This document shows positions 10,478 through 19,691 of a DNA stretch of 19,691 nucleotides, in pieces. The notes under the pieces are model-generated. The model was given only the letters and a program-made list of their open reading frames with translations, had not been told where the DNA came from and did not search any database. The first letter of the stretch is position 1; each line of letters begins with the position of its first letter. Origin of the DNA: Lojkania enalia (Eukaryota; Ascomycota; Dothideomycetes; Pleosporales); NCBI GenBank assembly GCA_010094045.1, contig ML986903.1:12734-32424 (forward strand), read 5' to 3'. Both the position numbers and the translations under genes were made by a program.

Positions 10478-10756
10478 ATGCTAGTTTATTTCTAATTCTT
10501 CCTAGTAGTAAAGCAGGATGTTAAAGTTATAAAGTTAGAGGAGGAGATCCGTCTAGCCTAGGAGGAGTTAGAGTAACTTTTTAATAAGGTGGTGGTAGCT
10601 CGCGTAAAGATTCAGCGCCTTTATAAGGTTTGTAAATAAGTAAAGTATAGATAGGCGGAGGATTATAAACGTGCGTAGGAGCAGCTTAAGGAGGAAGAGG
10701 AGGCAGATTACGAGGCGGGTCTTCTTCTTAAGGTGGAGTCGCCTCCCGTAATATAG
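10478..10756 (+). pseudogene. Antisense coiled-coil ORF at the 3' end of element D
   Basis: On the strand opposite to gag-pol a frame opens at ATG 10478 and reads about 92 codons, with a few TAA/TAG stops of the RIP type. The predicted protein is highly charged: EEEIRLA, a middle part rich in Lys, Arg and Gln, then EQLKEEEEADYEAG and a tail with VESPPV. It looks like a soluble coiled coil. It lies between the chromodomain-like end of pol and the 3' LTR and overlaps, in antisense, a Pro-rich extension of the pol frame. Which of the two frames was translated is unknown. The region keeps unusually high GC and many CG-containing codons for this window. Element B has a similar ORF in the same position. 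The last TAG (10754-10756) may be the true stop or a mutated CAG. Confidence 0.5.
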
Positions 10757-10759
10757 CTA

Positions 10760-13700
10760 ATACTATTTAATTCTACTACTCTATTTCTAGGTTTTCTTTG
10801 TAAATTTAGATTTTATAATATACCTGCAACGCTATAGGGCTAAGGTTTTCTTCTAACTTCTAGGTATTATTCTATAGATTCCTGTATTTATCTATTCCTA
10901 ACTATTTTATTAGATAGTATTATTTGCTATTTTATATCTTATATCTTATTATTTTCTTAACTTTCTATTCCCAATCTTCTCCGTACGCGTCTATATTATA
11001 TACTACTAGTTTAGCATCCTAAGGTGCCTTTTCTATAAACGCGATATAGAAGGTTAGGTAGATTTTTATAGTTGTAGGTAATTTAAGTCGATAGTTTACG
11101 GGTAATATCTATTCTTCGATCTTATATAGTTTAATTTTAATATAGTCTAGTTTACTACTTAGTTGTTTACTTTAAATATTTTGTCTTAGCAGCTAAACTT
11201 TTTCTCCCTTCTTAAAGTAAGGTAGTTATTTATATTTCTTATTATAGTATTTCTTTATAGTATATTATAGGAACTAGAGATCTTTCTTTAGTAAGTCTTA
11301 TATTTGTTAAATAATCTCAACTTATTCTTATACTTAGGGTGTTTATAATACTACTTTAATCGGGGTATTATATATTTTTTAGTTTATACCTATAGTTTAC
11401 TATAAATAGTAATATTCCGGTTATATTATATATAGTACTATTATACGCGAGTTGCGCTATTAGTAGTAGTATTACCTAATTATTTTATCTATAGTTAAGG
11501 TAGTACTATAGGTATTACTCTACTATTTAGTTTATTTATTCTATTTATCTATCTATTTATAGGTAAAATACTATAGATATTTTATATTTAATTTCTAGTA
11601 AGTTTATAATTATCTACTAAAACTTTAAAGTAAACTTAGTATTTTAGTCTATAATTATCTTCTAGAGTACTCTATACTATACTATAATCTATTTTAGGAA
11701 GATGTTTGCGACTTATTCTACTAATAATACTTTGTTATAGAGGATAAAGTAGGTATATTTTATAAGTCTATCTATAATTGTTATAATAGAGTTATATACT
11801 TCTCTTTTAGGGTAGTCTTTTAACTTTAGTAGCTTAACGATAAAGTCTATAGTAATTTCCGTTTATAGTTTAGTAGGTGTTTTTAGGTTTTATAATAGTC
11901 TATAGGATATATATCTATTAGGTTTATTTTATTAGTAGTTTATATATTCTTATAACGTATTTTTTACCTATTCCCTTACTTTAGGAAAGTAGAATCCCCT
12001 AAGGATTCGTTCTAGCGTTTTTTCTGTTCCTTAGTATCCGTAAGTAGGAACTTTATAAAATTACCTAATAAATTCTTTTCTAACTTTAGCTAGTATATAG
12101 ATTCGATTGTAGACGTATAATAGTCCGTCTATCTATTCTAGTTCTTATTTTTAGAGTTCTTTAGGTATCCCGTCTATTACTAATCTAATTAGTATTATCC
12201 AGCTTACTTCTTTAGTAATAGTTGTTACTACGAGTTGTAGGTAATTATATATTATACTTCTATCTTATTATCTTCTTAGTAGTATAGCTATAGTTCCTTT
12301 CTCTTATTTATATTCTAATAGTCTACTCAGTACGTCTACTCTTTAGTTCTATTTTCCGCTAATATAGATAATCTTAAAGTCGAATATAGCTAGTTCTTAT
12401 AACTATCTAACCTATCTAGGGGTAAGAGTTTTAGTAGTAAAGAAGGTAGTAAGGTTCTTATAATTGTAATAGACTTTAGTTTACTATTTCGCTCCTTACA
12501 GGTATATACGCTATTCTTTAAAGTATACTATAATAGCTGGAAGTTCTTAGTTATATATATTATAGTTTATTTCTACTAGTATAAGTTTTCGTAAGTAATA
12601 TACTACTAGATATTATTTCCTATTATAGATTTGTATAAGGATTCCAGCTATTCTCGTTCCTAATATATTAGTTTCTATAAGAGCTTTCTTTTCTAGGTTA
12701 TAGAGTTTTAGTACCGGTTCCTGCTAAAATTGTTTCTTAACTTCTTAGAAGGCCTTTTCTTGTTCGTTTCCCTATGTAAAGGTAATATCTTTCTTTAATA
12801 GTTAAGTTAGAGGTGTAGTTATATTACTCTAATTATTAATAAAGGTTTAACAGAAGTTATAAAATCCTATAAAGGATTAGATATCTTTAACTAATTTTAG
12901 GGTTAGCTAGTTTCTAATTACTATTAATTTGTTTAGGTCTATTTATAGTTACTCTAGTTCGATAATAAATCCTAAGTAGTCTGTTTTCGTAGTATAAAAT
13001 TTATACTTTCTTACTTTAAAGTATAGTTTTACTACTTATAATATACGTAGTACTTATTTAATATATTTCTTATATTCCTATTTTATTTTTAAATATACGA
13101 GGATATTATCTAAATATACTATATAGAATCGTCTAAAATAGAGTCTTAGTACCTTATCGATTTATTTTTAGAAGGTAGCTAGTATGTTAGTAAGTCTAAA
13201 TAGTATAACTAGGTATTTAAAGAGTCCTCTTTTTATTCTAAATACTATTTTCTATTCGTCTCCTTCTTTAATATAGATTTAATAGTACGCGTTCTAGATG
13301 TCTAATTTTATAAAGATAGTAGCTTTTCTTAATTAGTTTCTTAAATTATGAATAAGTAGTAAAGAATATTAATCCTTAATTATAATGTTGTTAAGGGTGC
13401 GATAATCGATATATATTCGTAGGTTAGTTGTTCCTTTCTTATCTATAAAGAGTATAGGGTGTACTACTAGTAAGTTTAATTCTCTAATTATTTCCTTCTT
13501 TAGGTATTCGTCTACATATTATTTTAGAGCCTCTATTTCACTTAGTATTAGGCTGTATATTGGTCTATATCTAGGTTCTTTTTCTAGTTATAATTTAATT
13601 TCGTGATCGTGTTCTCTGTATTTAAGTAGGTATTATAGTAGTTCTTAGAGCTGTTTTATTAAATGTTAGTATTCCTTAGATATACTATATAATACGTTTC

Positions 13701-16170
13701 CTATTAGGAATAATTCTTTTACTACTTCTTTTACTATTACAGCAAGTTGTTTCTTAATTAGTTAGCTAGAGTTTTTAAGGATGATTTATCCTGTTTACTA
13801 ATTTATCTAAAGGTTTTCTTTTCTTAACTATAAAATTCCTAGGATAATATTATAGTCGGTAATCTCTATAATTTAGAATATTTGTCCTTATTAGGTTGTT
13901 CCTAGAATTTTAAACTCTCCTAGTTCTATAGTATATATAACTTTCTTCTAGAAATCTTTTCCTTCTATAGTTTAAATTATATAAGGTTGTTCTAGTTATA
14001 TTATAGGTATTCCTTTTCTAGTAATATAGTTACTAACTATAAAATTTTTTATTACTCTACTATTAATAAGTATATATACTTTATAGCTATAGTACCGTCT
14101 AGGTATTATAAGGTAGTTTTCTCCTATATTTCTATATAACTAAGTTATCTTAGGCTAGTAGGCTATTACTTCTTTTATAGATATATATTTCGAGCATTTC
14201 TATTCTAGGCATTTATATTATAGTTTTCCTCTAACATATACTTTAGATAATAGAGGTCTAGATTCGAGTACTATATAGTTTTAGGTTTATTTAGTAACTT
14301 CCTATTCTATTATAGCTTCTTACTTTATAGGGTTTCCTAGTACTTCGTCTTCGTTTAGTCGTTTTAGCTATATACCTATATTTTCCTTTTTTCTTTAGTA
14401 GGCCTTATACTATCGTTTAATATACGATATCTATACTATCTCGAAATATACTAGATAGTATTAGTTTATATAGGAGTTATTATCTTCTTTAACCTAGTAG
14501 TTCTATTCTTATTTATATCGTGATACCTTTAGTATCTAGTATTTTACTAGCACTTCGTTTCGTAAGAAGACTACTACTTTCCGTACTATATATACAGCCT
14601 TATCCTAATCTATTATATTAAGGTGCCCTTCTACTACTTTTATAGTTTCTATCCATTTTTAGAAATGTAAGAAGTAGATTTCCCTAGAGTAGGTGTTTTA
14701 CTATTCTTTATAAACGTTAATAATATCTTATCCTAGTCTATTCTTATTATAGAATTTTATAGGTAGCTTGTCTTATAGAGTAGCTATAAGAGCCGGCATT
14801 CCCTATTCATACTCGATTATTCCTTATTAATACGTAGAATATACTCTAGATACTAGCTTAAGTATTAGTACTTTAGTAGTAGCTTCTTCTATTTATAATA
14901 GGGTATTTATTTCTTTATCCTCGTTAAGTATTTCTTAAACTTCTTCTAGCTATCTTTTTATATATTCCTGCGTTGCTGTAAGTTATATTTTCTTTTAAGG
15001 CTAATATCCTATAGCTTCTTTAAGTTGTTAGTATATTTAATACTCGTCTTTATTATAGAAGGACTAATATAAGGTTCCGTGTTCTATAGTTACAGCTAGT
15101 TTTTCTTTACCTACTTCCTGCGGTTTGTCTTCTATAGGCCGGTTTCTTTTTTCTTTCTTTTTACTTTAACATTCCTTTACTATATATTCTAGTTTTTAAC
15201 AATTATAATACTTAATATCTTTTTTCTAAGTCTTCTTTTCCTAAGTCGCCTGTAACTTAGGCTTCTTTTCTCTAGTAGCACTTAGATCTATAGGTCCGCC
15301 TGTATCGGCAGTCTTTATTAAAAAATGTACCTTTTAGTAGTACGCTTATCTTTCCTCGTTTTTAAACTAGTATAGTTTATTATCAATTCTCTTTACTAGT
15401 TAGAAGTATAACGCTAGATCCCGCGGTTACTCTATATATATTATTACTCTTCTTATTTCTATTTTTAATCCTCTACAGAACTTTACTATTATATTATAGT
15501 TGTTCTATACAATTTTATTCGAGAGCTGTTAAAAGCTTAATATATATAAGGTAACAGATCCTAGTTAAACTAGGTTGTAGAGTCTATCTTCTACTACTTA
15601 TACTTCGTTAATATCTCCGAACGCTAGTTCGAGTTTCTATTAGAAGTATACTAGGCTTATAAATATTACCTTAGTTTTACTCTTCTAGTATTCCTCTACG
15701 TGGTTCTTAAAATCTATTAGAAAGGACTAGAACTAGTCGAGTAGTTTACCTGTTAAGTATACTCCTATAAATAGTACTTTCTCGTTCTTATATTAAATAA
15801 TATCGAGGTTAGCGTTAATATAGATCCTTGCTGCTGCTAGAAATCCTTTAAGCTTAGACCTAGTTCTATTAAATTTATTGAGTAGTACTAGTTTAATTTA
15901 TTATTAGTAATATATTATTAATAGTACTCTTTCGACTTGTTTAAGTTTTTAGATAATTCTCGTAAGTCCTATCTCTTATTTACTATTAACTATTTCTTAT
16001 ATTCCTTTAAGACTTTTAAGAAGGCTGTCCTAAGTCTCCTTTAGGCTTCTTATCTATTTATCTGCTAGAACTAGCTGTTCCTATTATTACGCTAATTTGT
16101 TCTATATTCTTATAAATGTAGTTATTATACCTACCTCTAAAGAGGTGGCTTTACTAGCTAATCCCGACAT
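10760..16170 (-). pseudogene. Gag-pol polyprotein of element D, RIP-inactivated
   Basis: The frame opens at an intact ATG (16170) in MSGLASKATSLEV. A Gag domain lies at about 15880-15500 (LKGFLAAARIY, then GVYLTGKLLD). A zinc knuckle at about 15171-15211 is spaced C-X2-C-X4-H-X4-C, with one Cys and the His now Tyr. The protease DSGAT site at 14064 reads NSRVI. RT has IYIDYRTLN near 13407, and the YLDD box at 13116 reads YLDN. In RNase H the first Asp (12669) reads Asn. Integrase keeps Asp at 11847 (TIDFIVKL) and a D-X35-E spacing. All these motifs are in the same frame, so gag and pol were one ORF. A one-base insertion in a T6 run at 11375-11380 then shifts the frame to the one that carries the C-terminal part (YFKKGEKV, NYRLKLP) and a chromodomain-like end near 10990-10800. 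The exact end is unclear. Confidence 0.88.
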
Positions 16171-16277
16171 TCTGCTTACGTGAGTTTCCTATGTTACTTA
16201 CTAAAGGTATCTCTTTCCTTATAACTAGGGTAGTTTAACTAGTCTTACTTCTTCTAGCTTTACGAGGGTAGTTAAAG
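16171..16277 (-). other. Leader of element D with expected primer-binding site
   Basis: These 107 bases lie between the 5' LTR and the gag ATG. Directly after the LTR the minus strand reads CTTTAACTACCCTCGTAAAG. A tRNA primer-binding site is expected here and would begin TGG in most elements, but RIP may have turned TGG into TAA. I cannot assign the tRNA. Confidence 0.45.
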
Positions 16278-16646
16278 TGTAACAGCCCTTCTAATTAGTC
16301 TGGTATAGGGCGGGGTAATAACTAAAAGTAATCACGTGCTGTAAGATATATTATTCTTATAAGCTTATAATAGAAGTATATAAGTAGAGTATGTAAAGAA
16401 TATTTAAGTTAACTATAAAAAGCTATAAAGATTAGAGTTGTAAGGTTATTAAATACAATTTAGTTCCCTTATTATTTTCTTACTCAGTTACTTAGTTAAC
16501 TAAACTACTAAGTATACTTAGTTACTTAGTTAACTAAGCTACTAAGCGCGTTACGTACCTTATACTAGCCTTATTCTTCTAGCTATACAGAGTTCTAAAT
16601 TTTAATTAAGTCTAGTGCGGGGGTTCTAGCAAGGATACCCGTAATA
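16278..16646 (-). repeat. 5' LTR of element D (369 bp)
   Basis: It starts TGTAACAGCCC and ends CCCGTAATA in plus orientation and pairs with 9738-10140. On the minus strand it comes before gag and so holds the element's promoter. It has one fewer 34-bp internal repeat unit than the 3' LTR. TTAGT follows directly. Confidence 0.92.
16488..16546. repeat. 34-bp tandem repeat in the 5' LTR, 1.7 copies
   Basis: One full unit (16488-16521) and a partial one (16522-16546) match the units at 9948-10040. The 34-bp length difference between the two LTRs (403 against 369) is fully explained by this. Confidence 0.85.
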
Positions 16647-16651
16647 TTAGT
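16647..16651. repeat. Target-site duplication TTAGT, right copy
   Basis: This is an exact repeat of 9733-9737, directly after the last base of the right LTR. The helicase frame resumes at 16652 with AGC AGC TTT. Confidence 0.9.
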
Positions 16652-18585
16652 AGCAGCTTTAACAACTATATATAGGCGGATTAATATAGGCTATAAAAGA
16701 TAAACTAACTAATATATATACTTAAACGCGAGACTAGTAAATAGATAAATATTAAACTATATATATTAGACTACTAATATATAGCTGTTAGTATTAGTAG
16801 AAAAGTAGTTGGAGAGTTATTTAGTAAAGGATATTAGGATAAGATAGGAGAAGTTAAAGAAGCTAAAGTAGATAAAAAGAGAGAAAGTATATTAGAGTTA
16901 TAGAGTATATAGATAATATAAATAGAGATTAGAAACTATAGTATACTAATTAATATTATTAAATATCTTAATATACGTTTAATTAAAATATTCTAGCTAT
17001 TTAATATATTATAATATTACTTCTTAGGATTTAACAGGGGTAAAGAGATACTAGAAGTAAGGTAGATAGATAGTTAAGGCTAGACTAGGGTAAGAAAGTA
17101 GTAGTAGTATAATAATAATAGTAAAGAATCTATAGTATAAGAAAAGAAAGTATAGACTTAAAGTAGAAGAGAAAAAGAACTTTAAAAGGTAATACAGCAG
17201 ATACTTAAATAAGAAGAAGTAAGCTTCTATTTAGCTAAATAAGAGTAAGTAATATATATAATACTAGGCGGATAGATACTACTTATTATAGTACTCCTAA
17301 CTAGTAGAGAGAAGAGCTTATTATTTACTATACTAGCTTACTTAGATTAATATAGAGTAATAGTAGTAGTAGTACTATACTAGGTATTTATTAAGAACTT
17401 AATTAAGCGGATTTAAGAGAGTAGAATTAACTATATAGAATAGAAGCATAGTAAGAATAATCTAATAATAGTAGTAGTAGTTAGTATAAATATAGTAGGC
17501 GATATAATAAGTAATAGAAATTTTATTAGCTATATAAAAATACTTAATAGTAAAAAACTATTATAGTAGATTATAGTAGATAAGTATTATCTTATCTTTA
17601 TATTAAGCGACTAGCAGCTAAAACTAGTAAAACTAAAGAATCTACAGCTATTACTATACCTAGTAGTACTACTTATAGTAATACTATTACTAGTATAAGA
17701 GGCTAAGTTAGAAGAAAATATACTAGTTTAATATATAATATACGTTTAAGTAAGTATAGTATAGCTAAATATATAATATTTAGTATTATAATATAAATAG
17801 AGGTAGGTATAAGAAATAGTATTAATAATATATTAGCAGCAGGTGTAGCAGTTTAGGGAATAAAAGAAGAAAAGAATAGTATACTACTATAGTAAAACGC
17901 AATATAAAATAATAGCTAAAATATTAAATAGTAGATACTATTATACTAGAAATATAGAATAAGTTAGATAGTTAAAGAAATAGCTTAAAAAAGGTAGGCT
18001 TATAATAGCTATATTAGTATTAGATATAGGAGTAGATTTCTCAAGAATTATATTTATACTATATATAAGAATACTATAAAATATAATTAACTTTACTTAG
18101 AAGAGTAAATATAGTAGATAGGTAGATAAGTAAATAGATTCGGTAATTCTTATAGAGGACGGTAAAGTAGAGTAAAGGATAGAATAAAAGGAGGAGGAGC
18201 TGGATATATAGGTAATAGGGAGGTTTATTATAGATAGTAGATATTAGTAAAAGCTAATAAGCAACTATTTTAATAGAAAGTTAGTAAGCTATAATAATAT
18301 TAAATTAGCTAAATATAACTAATATAAAGAAGGTATTAGTAAATAGTAGAATAAATAGTATAAGGTAAGCTTAGTATAGTAGTAGATTTAAGAGGTACTA
18401 GAAAAGCTATATAAAGGATACGCGGTATACTAGATAATAGAAAAAATAGAAATAGAAGAAAAGTAGAGGTATAAAATAATATAGTATATACTATAGTCTA
18501 GAATAAGTAAAGTTAAGCTAGATAGATTTTAGATAAGAATATATAATAGAGGAGGAAATTATAGCTACTAATAATACTAGGTTAA
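16652..18585 (+). pseudogene. DUF3505/RecQ-like helicase gene, 3' half with helicase core, RIP-inactivated
   Basis: The frame (codon starts at 16652) is the continuation of the 5' half once element D and one TTAGT (6914 bp in total) are removed. Blocks in order: LDYQYIAV...VVGELFSKGY...IGEV at about 16765-16850; an NIIKYLNIR block at about 16950; Walker A at about 17297-17320, now TSREKS where TGGGKS-like sequence is expected; DKYYLIF at 17579, a mutated DECH box, about 95 residues after Walker A; an LLTATLP-like block near 17670; an ATSALGMGVD-like block near 18015; FTQKS...R at about 18093, a degraded motif VI; and an NQCKEG-type Cys pair near 18330. The enzyme would be a 3'-5' ATP-dependent DNA helicase of the RecQ type. 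The C-terminus is cut by a solo LTR at 18586. All stops are TAA/TAG. Confidence 0.8.
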
Positions 18586-18864
18586 TGTAACAGCGTAGGT
18601 AAGATAATAGGTCTGAATGCGGCACGAATCCACTTAGAGGTATATAGGAGTGCGTGGGGGATTAGGGACCTGGGAATTCCATTAACACCTATAGGCCTTA
18701 TACGAAAGGATATAGAAGAACTACTAAGCTACTTATGAGGGAGTGTGCAACTATATACGGAAGGGAAAAGGGGTAGAACCGGAGGTAGGATAAGATAAGC
18801 GAAAAGCTTTGGGATAAGGTTATATATGAAGCTTTTCGTGGAACGATTTCTTTGCATTATTACA
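18586..18864 (-). repeat. Solo LTR of element A family, weakly mutated (279 bp)
   Basis: It starts TGTAACAG and ends TATTACA in plus orientation, and aligns without gaps to 615-893. No element A internal sequence adjoins it: the helicase frame lies on the left and unrelated GC-richer DNA on the right. It keeps many CpA, TpG and CpG sites that are TpA in the other copies, so it is close to the ancestral LTR. Flanking pentamers (GTTAA left, CTACC right) do not match, so no target duplication is visible and a rearrangement at this junction is possible. Confidence 0.8.
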
Positions 18865-19355
18865 CTACCCCCCTCCTTATAGGCTAATAGTCCCTATCTG
18901 CGCTAGTTCGGGAGAGAATCGGGGCTGTTACAGATGGGTTCTAGTATAAAGAAATTTCTTTAAGGAGGTGTTTACCGGTAAGAGCTAATACGCGTGGTTG
19001 CCTATAGAGATGCGTTTATTAACGTAATGTTAAGTAAGGTTTTCGCGGTGAGTGTAATTAACCTATATATCAGCTGGTAACTACTATTATAACAGTTTAT
19101 TAATATTGCAATTTCGTCGCGTATAGCAACAAGCGTTTATCAGCCTTAGTATATTACTAGGTTGCTATCAACTAAGCTTCCTTAACTAAACAATAACTTC
19201 TACTCCGTACGTATTGTTGCGCGTCCCTAGAACTGTTAATTATTAAAGTATTGCTAACGCCTTATAGAAAAATTAATTAATATACCACTCCGCCCGCCTT
19301 CTAAAGCTTCTTTAGAGGCTTTTTAGGTTATCTACCTTCGGGCTACGCGCGCGCT

Positions 19356-19377
19356 CGCCCGCGGGCGGTATATAATA
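19356..19377. promoter_or_regulatory. GC-rich palindrome next to a TATA-like sequence
   Basis: CGCCCGCGGGCG (19356-19367) is a perfect 12-bp palindrome, directly followed by GTATATAATA. A GC box beside a TATA-like element could be a core promoter firing to the right, but no gene is visible in the remaining 300 bases, so this is weak. Confidence 0.25.
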
Positions 19378-19502
19378 TTTTCCTTTCAGTCTCTAAGATT
19401 AAAAAAATGCGAGTATTATACCTTATAAAATAAAAAGTACAACCCCGTACGAATCGCATCTAATACTAGTAGGGTACTTACTACTAACGTACTTATAGAT
19501 CC

Positions 19503-19520
19503 CCTCCTACTGTAAGGAGG
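19503..19520. repeat. Short hairpin, 6-bp stem
   Basis: The arms are CCTCCT (19503-19508) and AGGAGG (19515-19520), with ACTGTA between them. It has no T-run after it and no gene before it, so no terminator function is claimed. Confidence 0.35.
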
Positions 19521-19691
19521 AGTTTCTAGTCCTCTGGGGCCATCTCAAACTATAAGTAGCGGCCCGATATACAGGGGATAAGGAGGATAAAAAGGTGGCC
19601 TTTAAGGCTGTTTCGGAGTCCGCTTACAGCCTGGCGCTTGTAGCCTAGGTTGTAAAGAGTTAGGAAGATAGCCTTCCTGCGGCTAGTATCT

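Larger units (their letters stand above)
9738..16646 (-). mobile_element. Element D: complete Ty3/Gypsy LTR retrotransposon (6909 bp) nested in the helicase gene
   Basis: The element has two LTRs (9738-10140 and 16278-16646) with ends TGTAAC and GTAATA (from GTAACA), a perfect TTAGT duplication on both sides, a polypurine tract next to the 3' LTR, and a gag-pol frame on the minus strand. Gag starts with an intact ATG at 16170, and the domain order is Gag, zinc knuckle, protease, RT, RNase H, integrase, chromodomain-like end. It keeps clearly more TpG than elements A and B and the helicase halves, so it has had less RIP. It is still dead: active-site residues are changed and many codons are stops. 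Confidence 0.92.
18865..19691. other. GC-richer flank without a recognisable gene
   Basis: This stretch has ordinary CpA and TpG content, unlike the rest of the window, so RIP has touched it little. I found no long ORF on either strand and no helicase continuation that I could recognise. It holds a possible LTR terminus on the minus strand at 18932 (TGTAACAGCCCC), a GC-rich palindrome followed by a TATA-like sequence (19356-19377), and a short hairpin (19503-19520). An ATG at 19408 opens only a few codons. It may be intergenic DNA at the edge of a gene-containing region. Confidence 0.5.

Noticed and set aside
11310..11330. TGA stop in the gag-pol frame of element D
   Set aside because: It lies after the T6 frameshift, in the frame no longer used, so it is not a real interruption of the C-terminal part.
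18581..18869. Target-site duplication around the solo LTR
   Set aside because: GTTAA on the left and CTACC on the right do not match, even allowing for RIP transitions.
18586..18932. A 347-bp LTR bounded by TGTAACAG and CTGTTACA
   Set aside because: The three-copy comparison shows homology ending at 18864, and the bases after it are different in each copy. The last 68 bases are therefore not part of this LTR family.
19408..19434. Start of a gene at ATG 19408 after a TATA-like sequence
   Set aside because: The frame stops after eight codons, and I found no splice pattern or longer ORF nearby.
19510..19691. Pro-rich ORF on the minus strand at the right edge
   Set aside because: A short open frame of about 50 codons cut by the window edge, with no recognisable domain; this length is expected by chance in GC-richer DNA.

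Overview
The window is a transposon graveyard from a filamentous ascomycete (Pezizomycotina-type) genome. Almost all of it is very AT-rich. TpA is everywhere, CpA and TpG are nearly absent, and every long coding frame I could follow is broken only by TAA and TAG, the codons that C-to-T change makes from CAA, CAG and TGG. That is the mark of repeat-induced point mutation (RIP), a process of the fungal sexual cycle. I see no intact gene and no tRNA or rRNA. The species cannot be named from this sequence.

Layout. (1) 1-3044, minus strand: a small LTR element (A) with one gag-like ORF and no pol, arranged as a tandem with a period of exactly 2170 bp, whose second unit runs off the left edge. (2) 3045 to about 6790, plus strand: a Ty3/Gypsy chromovirus-type element (B) lacking its 5' part, carrying RT, RNase H, integrase and chromodomain remnants, plus an antisense coiled-coil ORF at its 3' end. 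(3) About 6790-7400: unassigned DNA, probably containing B's 3' LTR and the 5' region of the next gene. (4) About 7530-9737 and 16652-18585, plus strand: the two halves of one large pseudogene combining a DUF3505 (OrsD-like) N-terminal region with a RecQ-like DECH-box helicase. (5) 9738-16646, minus strand: a complete Gypsy element (D) with two LTRs, a polypurine tract, a single gag-pol frame and a perfect 5-bp target duplication TTAGT, inserted inside the helicase gene. Removing the element and one TTAGT restores the helicase frame. (6) 18586-18864: a solo LTR of family A that is much less mutated and interrupts the helicase 3' end. (7) 18865-19691: more GC-rich DNA with ordinary CpA/TpG content and no gene I can support, which looks like the edge of the RIP-affected compartment.

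History (inference). Helicase gene, B and A were heavily mutated. D was inserted into the helicase and still keeps more TpG, so it is probably younger or went through fewer RIP cycles. The 279-bp solo LTR is the least altered repeat copy, which fits the known need of RIP for longer duplications. RIP has removed active sites in a predictable way: wherever an Asp codon follows a T (T-GAY), it has become Asn. This hit the protease, RT and RNase H of D, and the RT, RNase H and integrase of B. The helicase DECH box became DKYY, and zinc-knuckle Cys/His became Tyr. The most interesting biological point is that B and D, which are different families, both carry an antisense Glu-rich coiled-coil ORF at the same place between the chromodomain and the 3' LTR.
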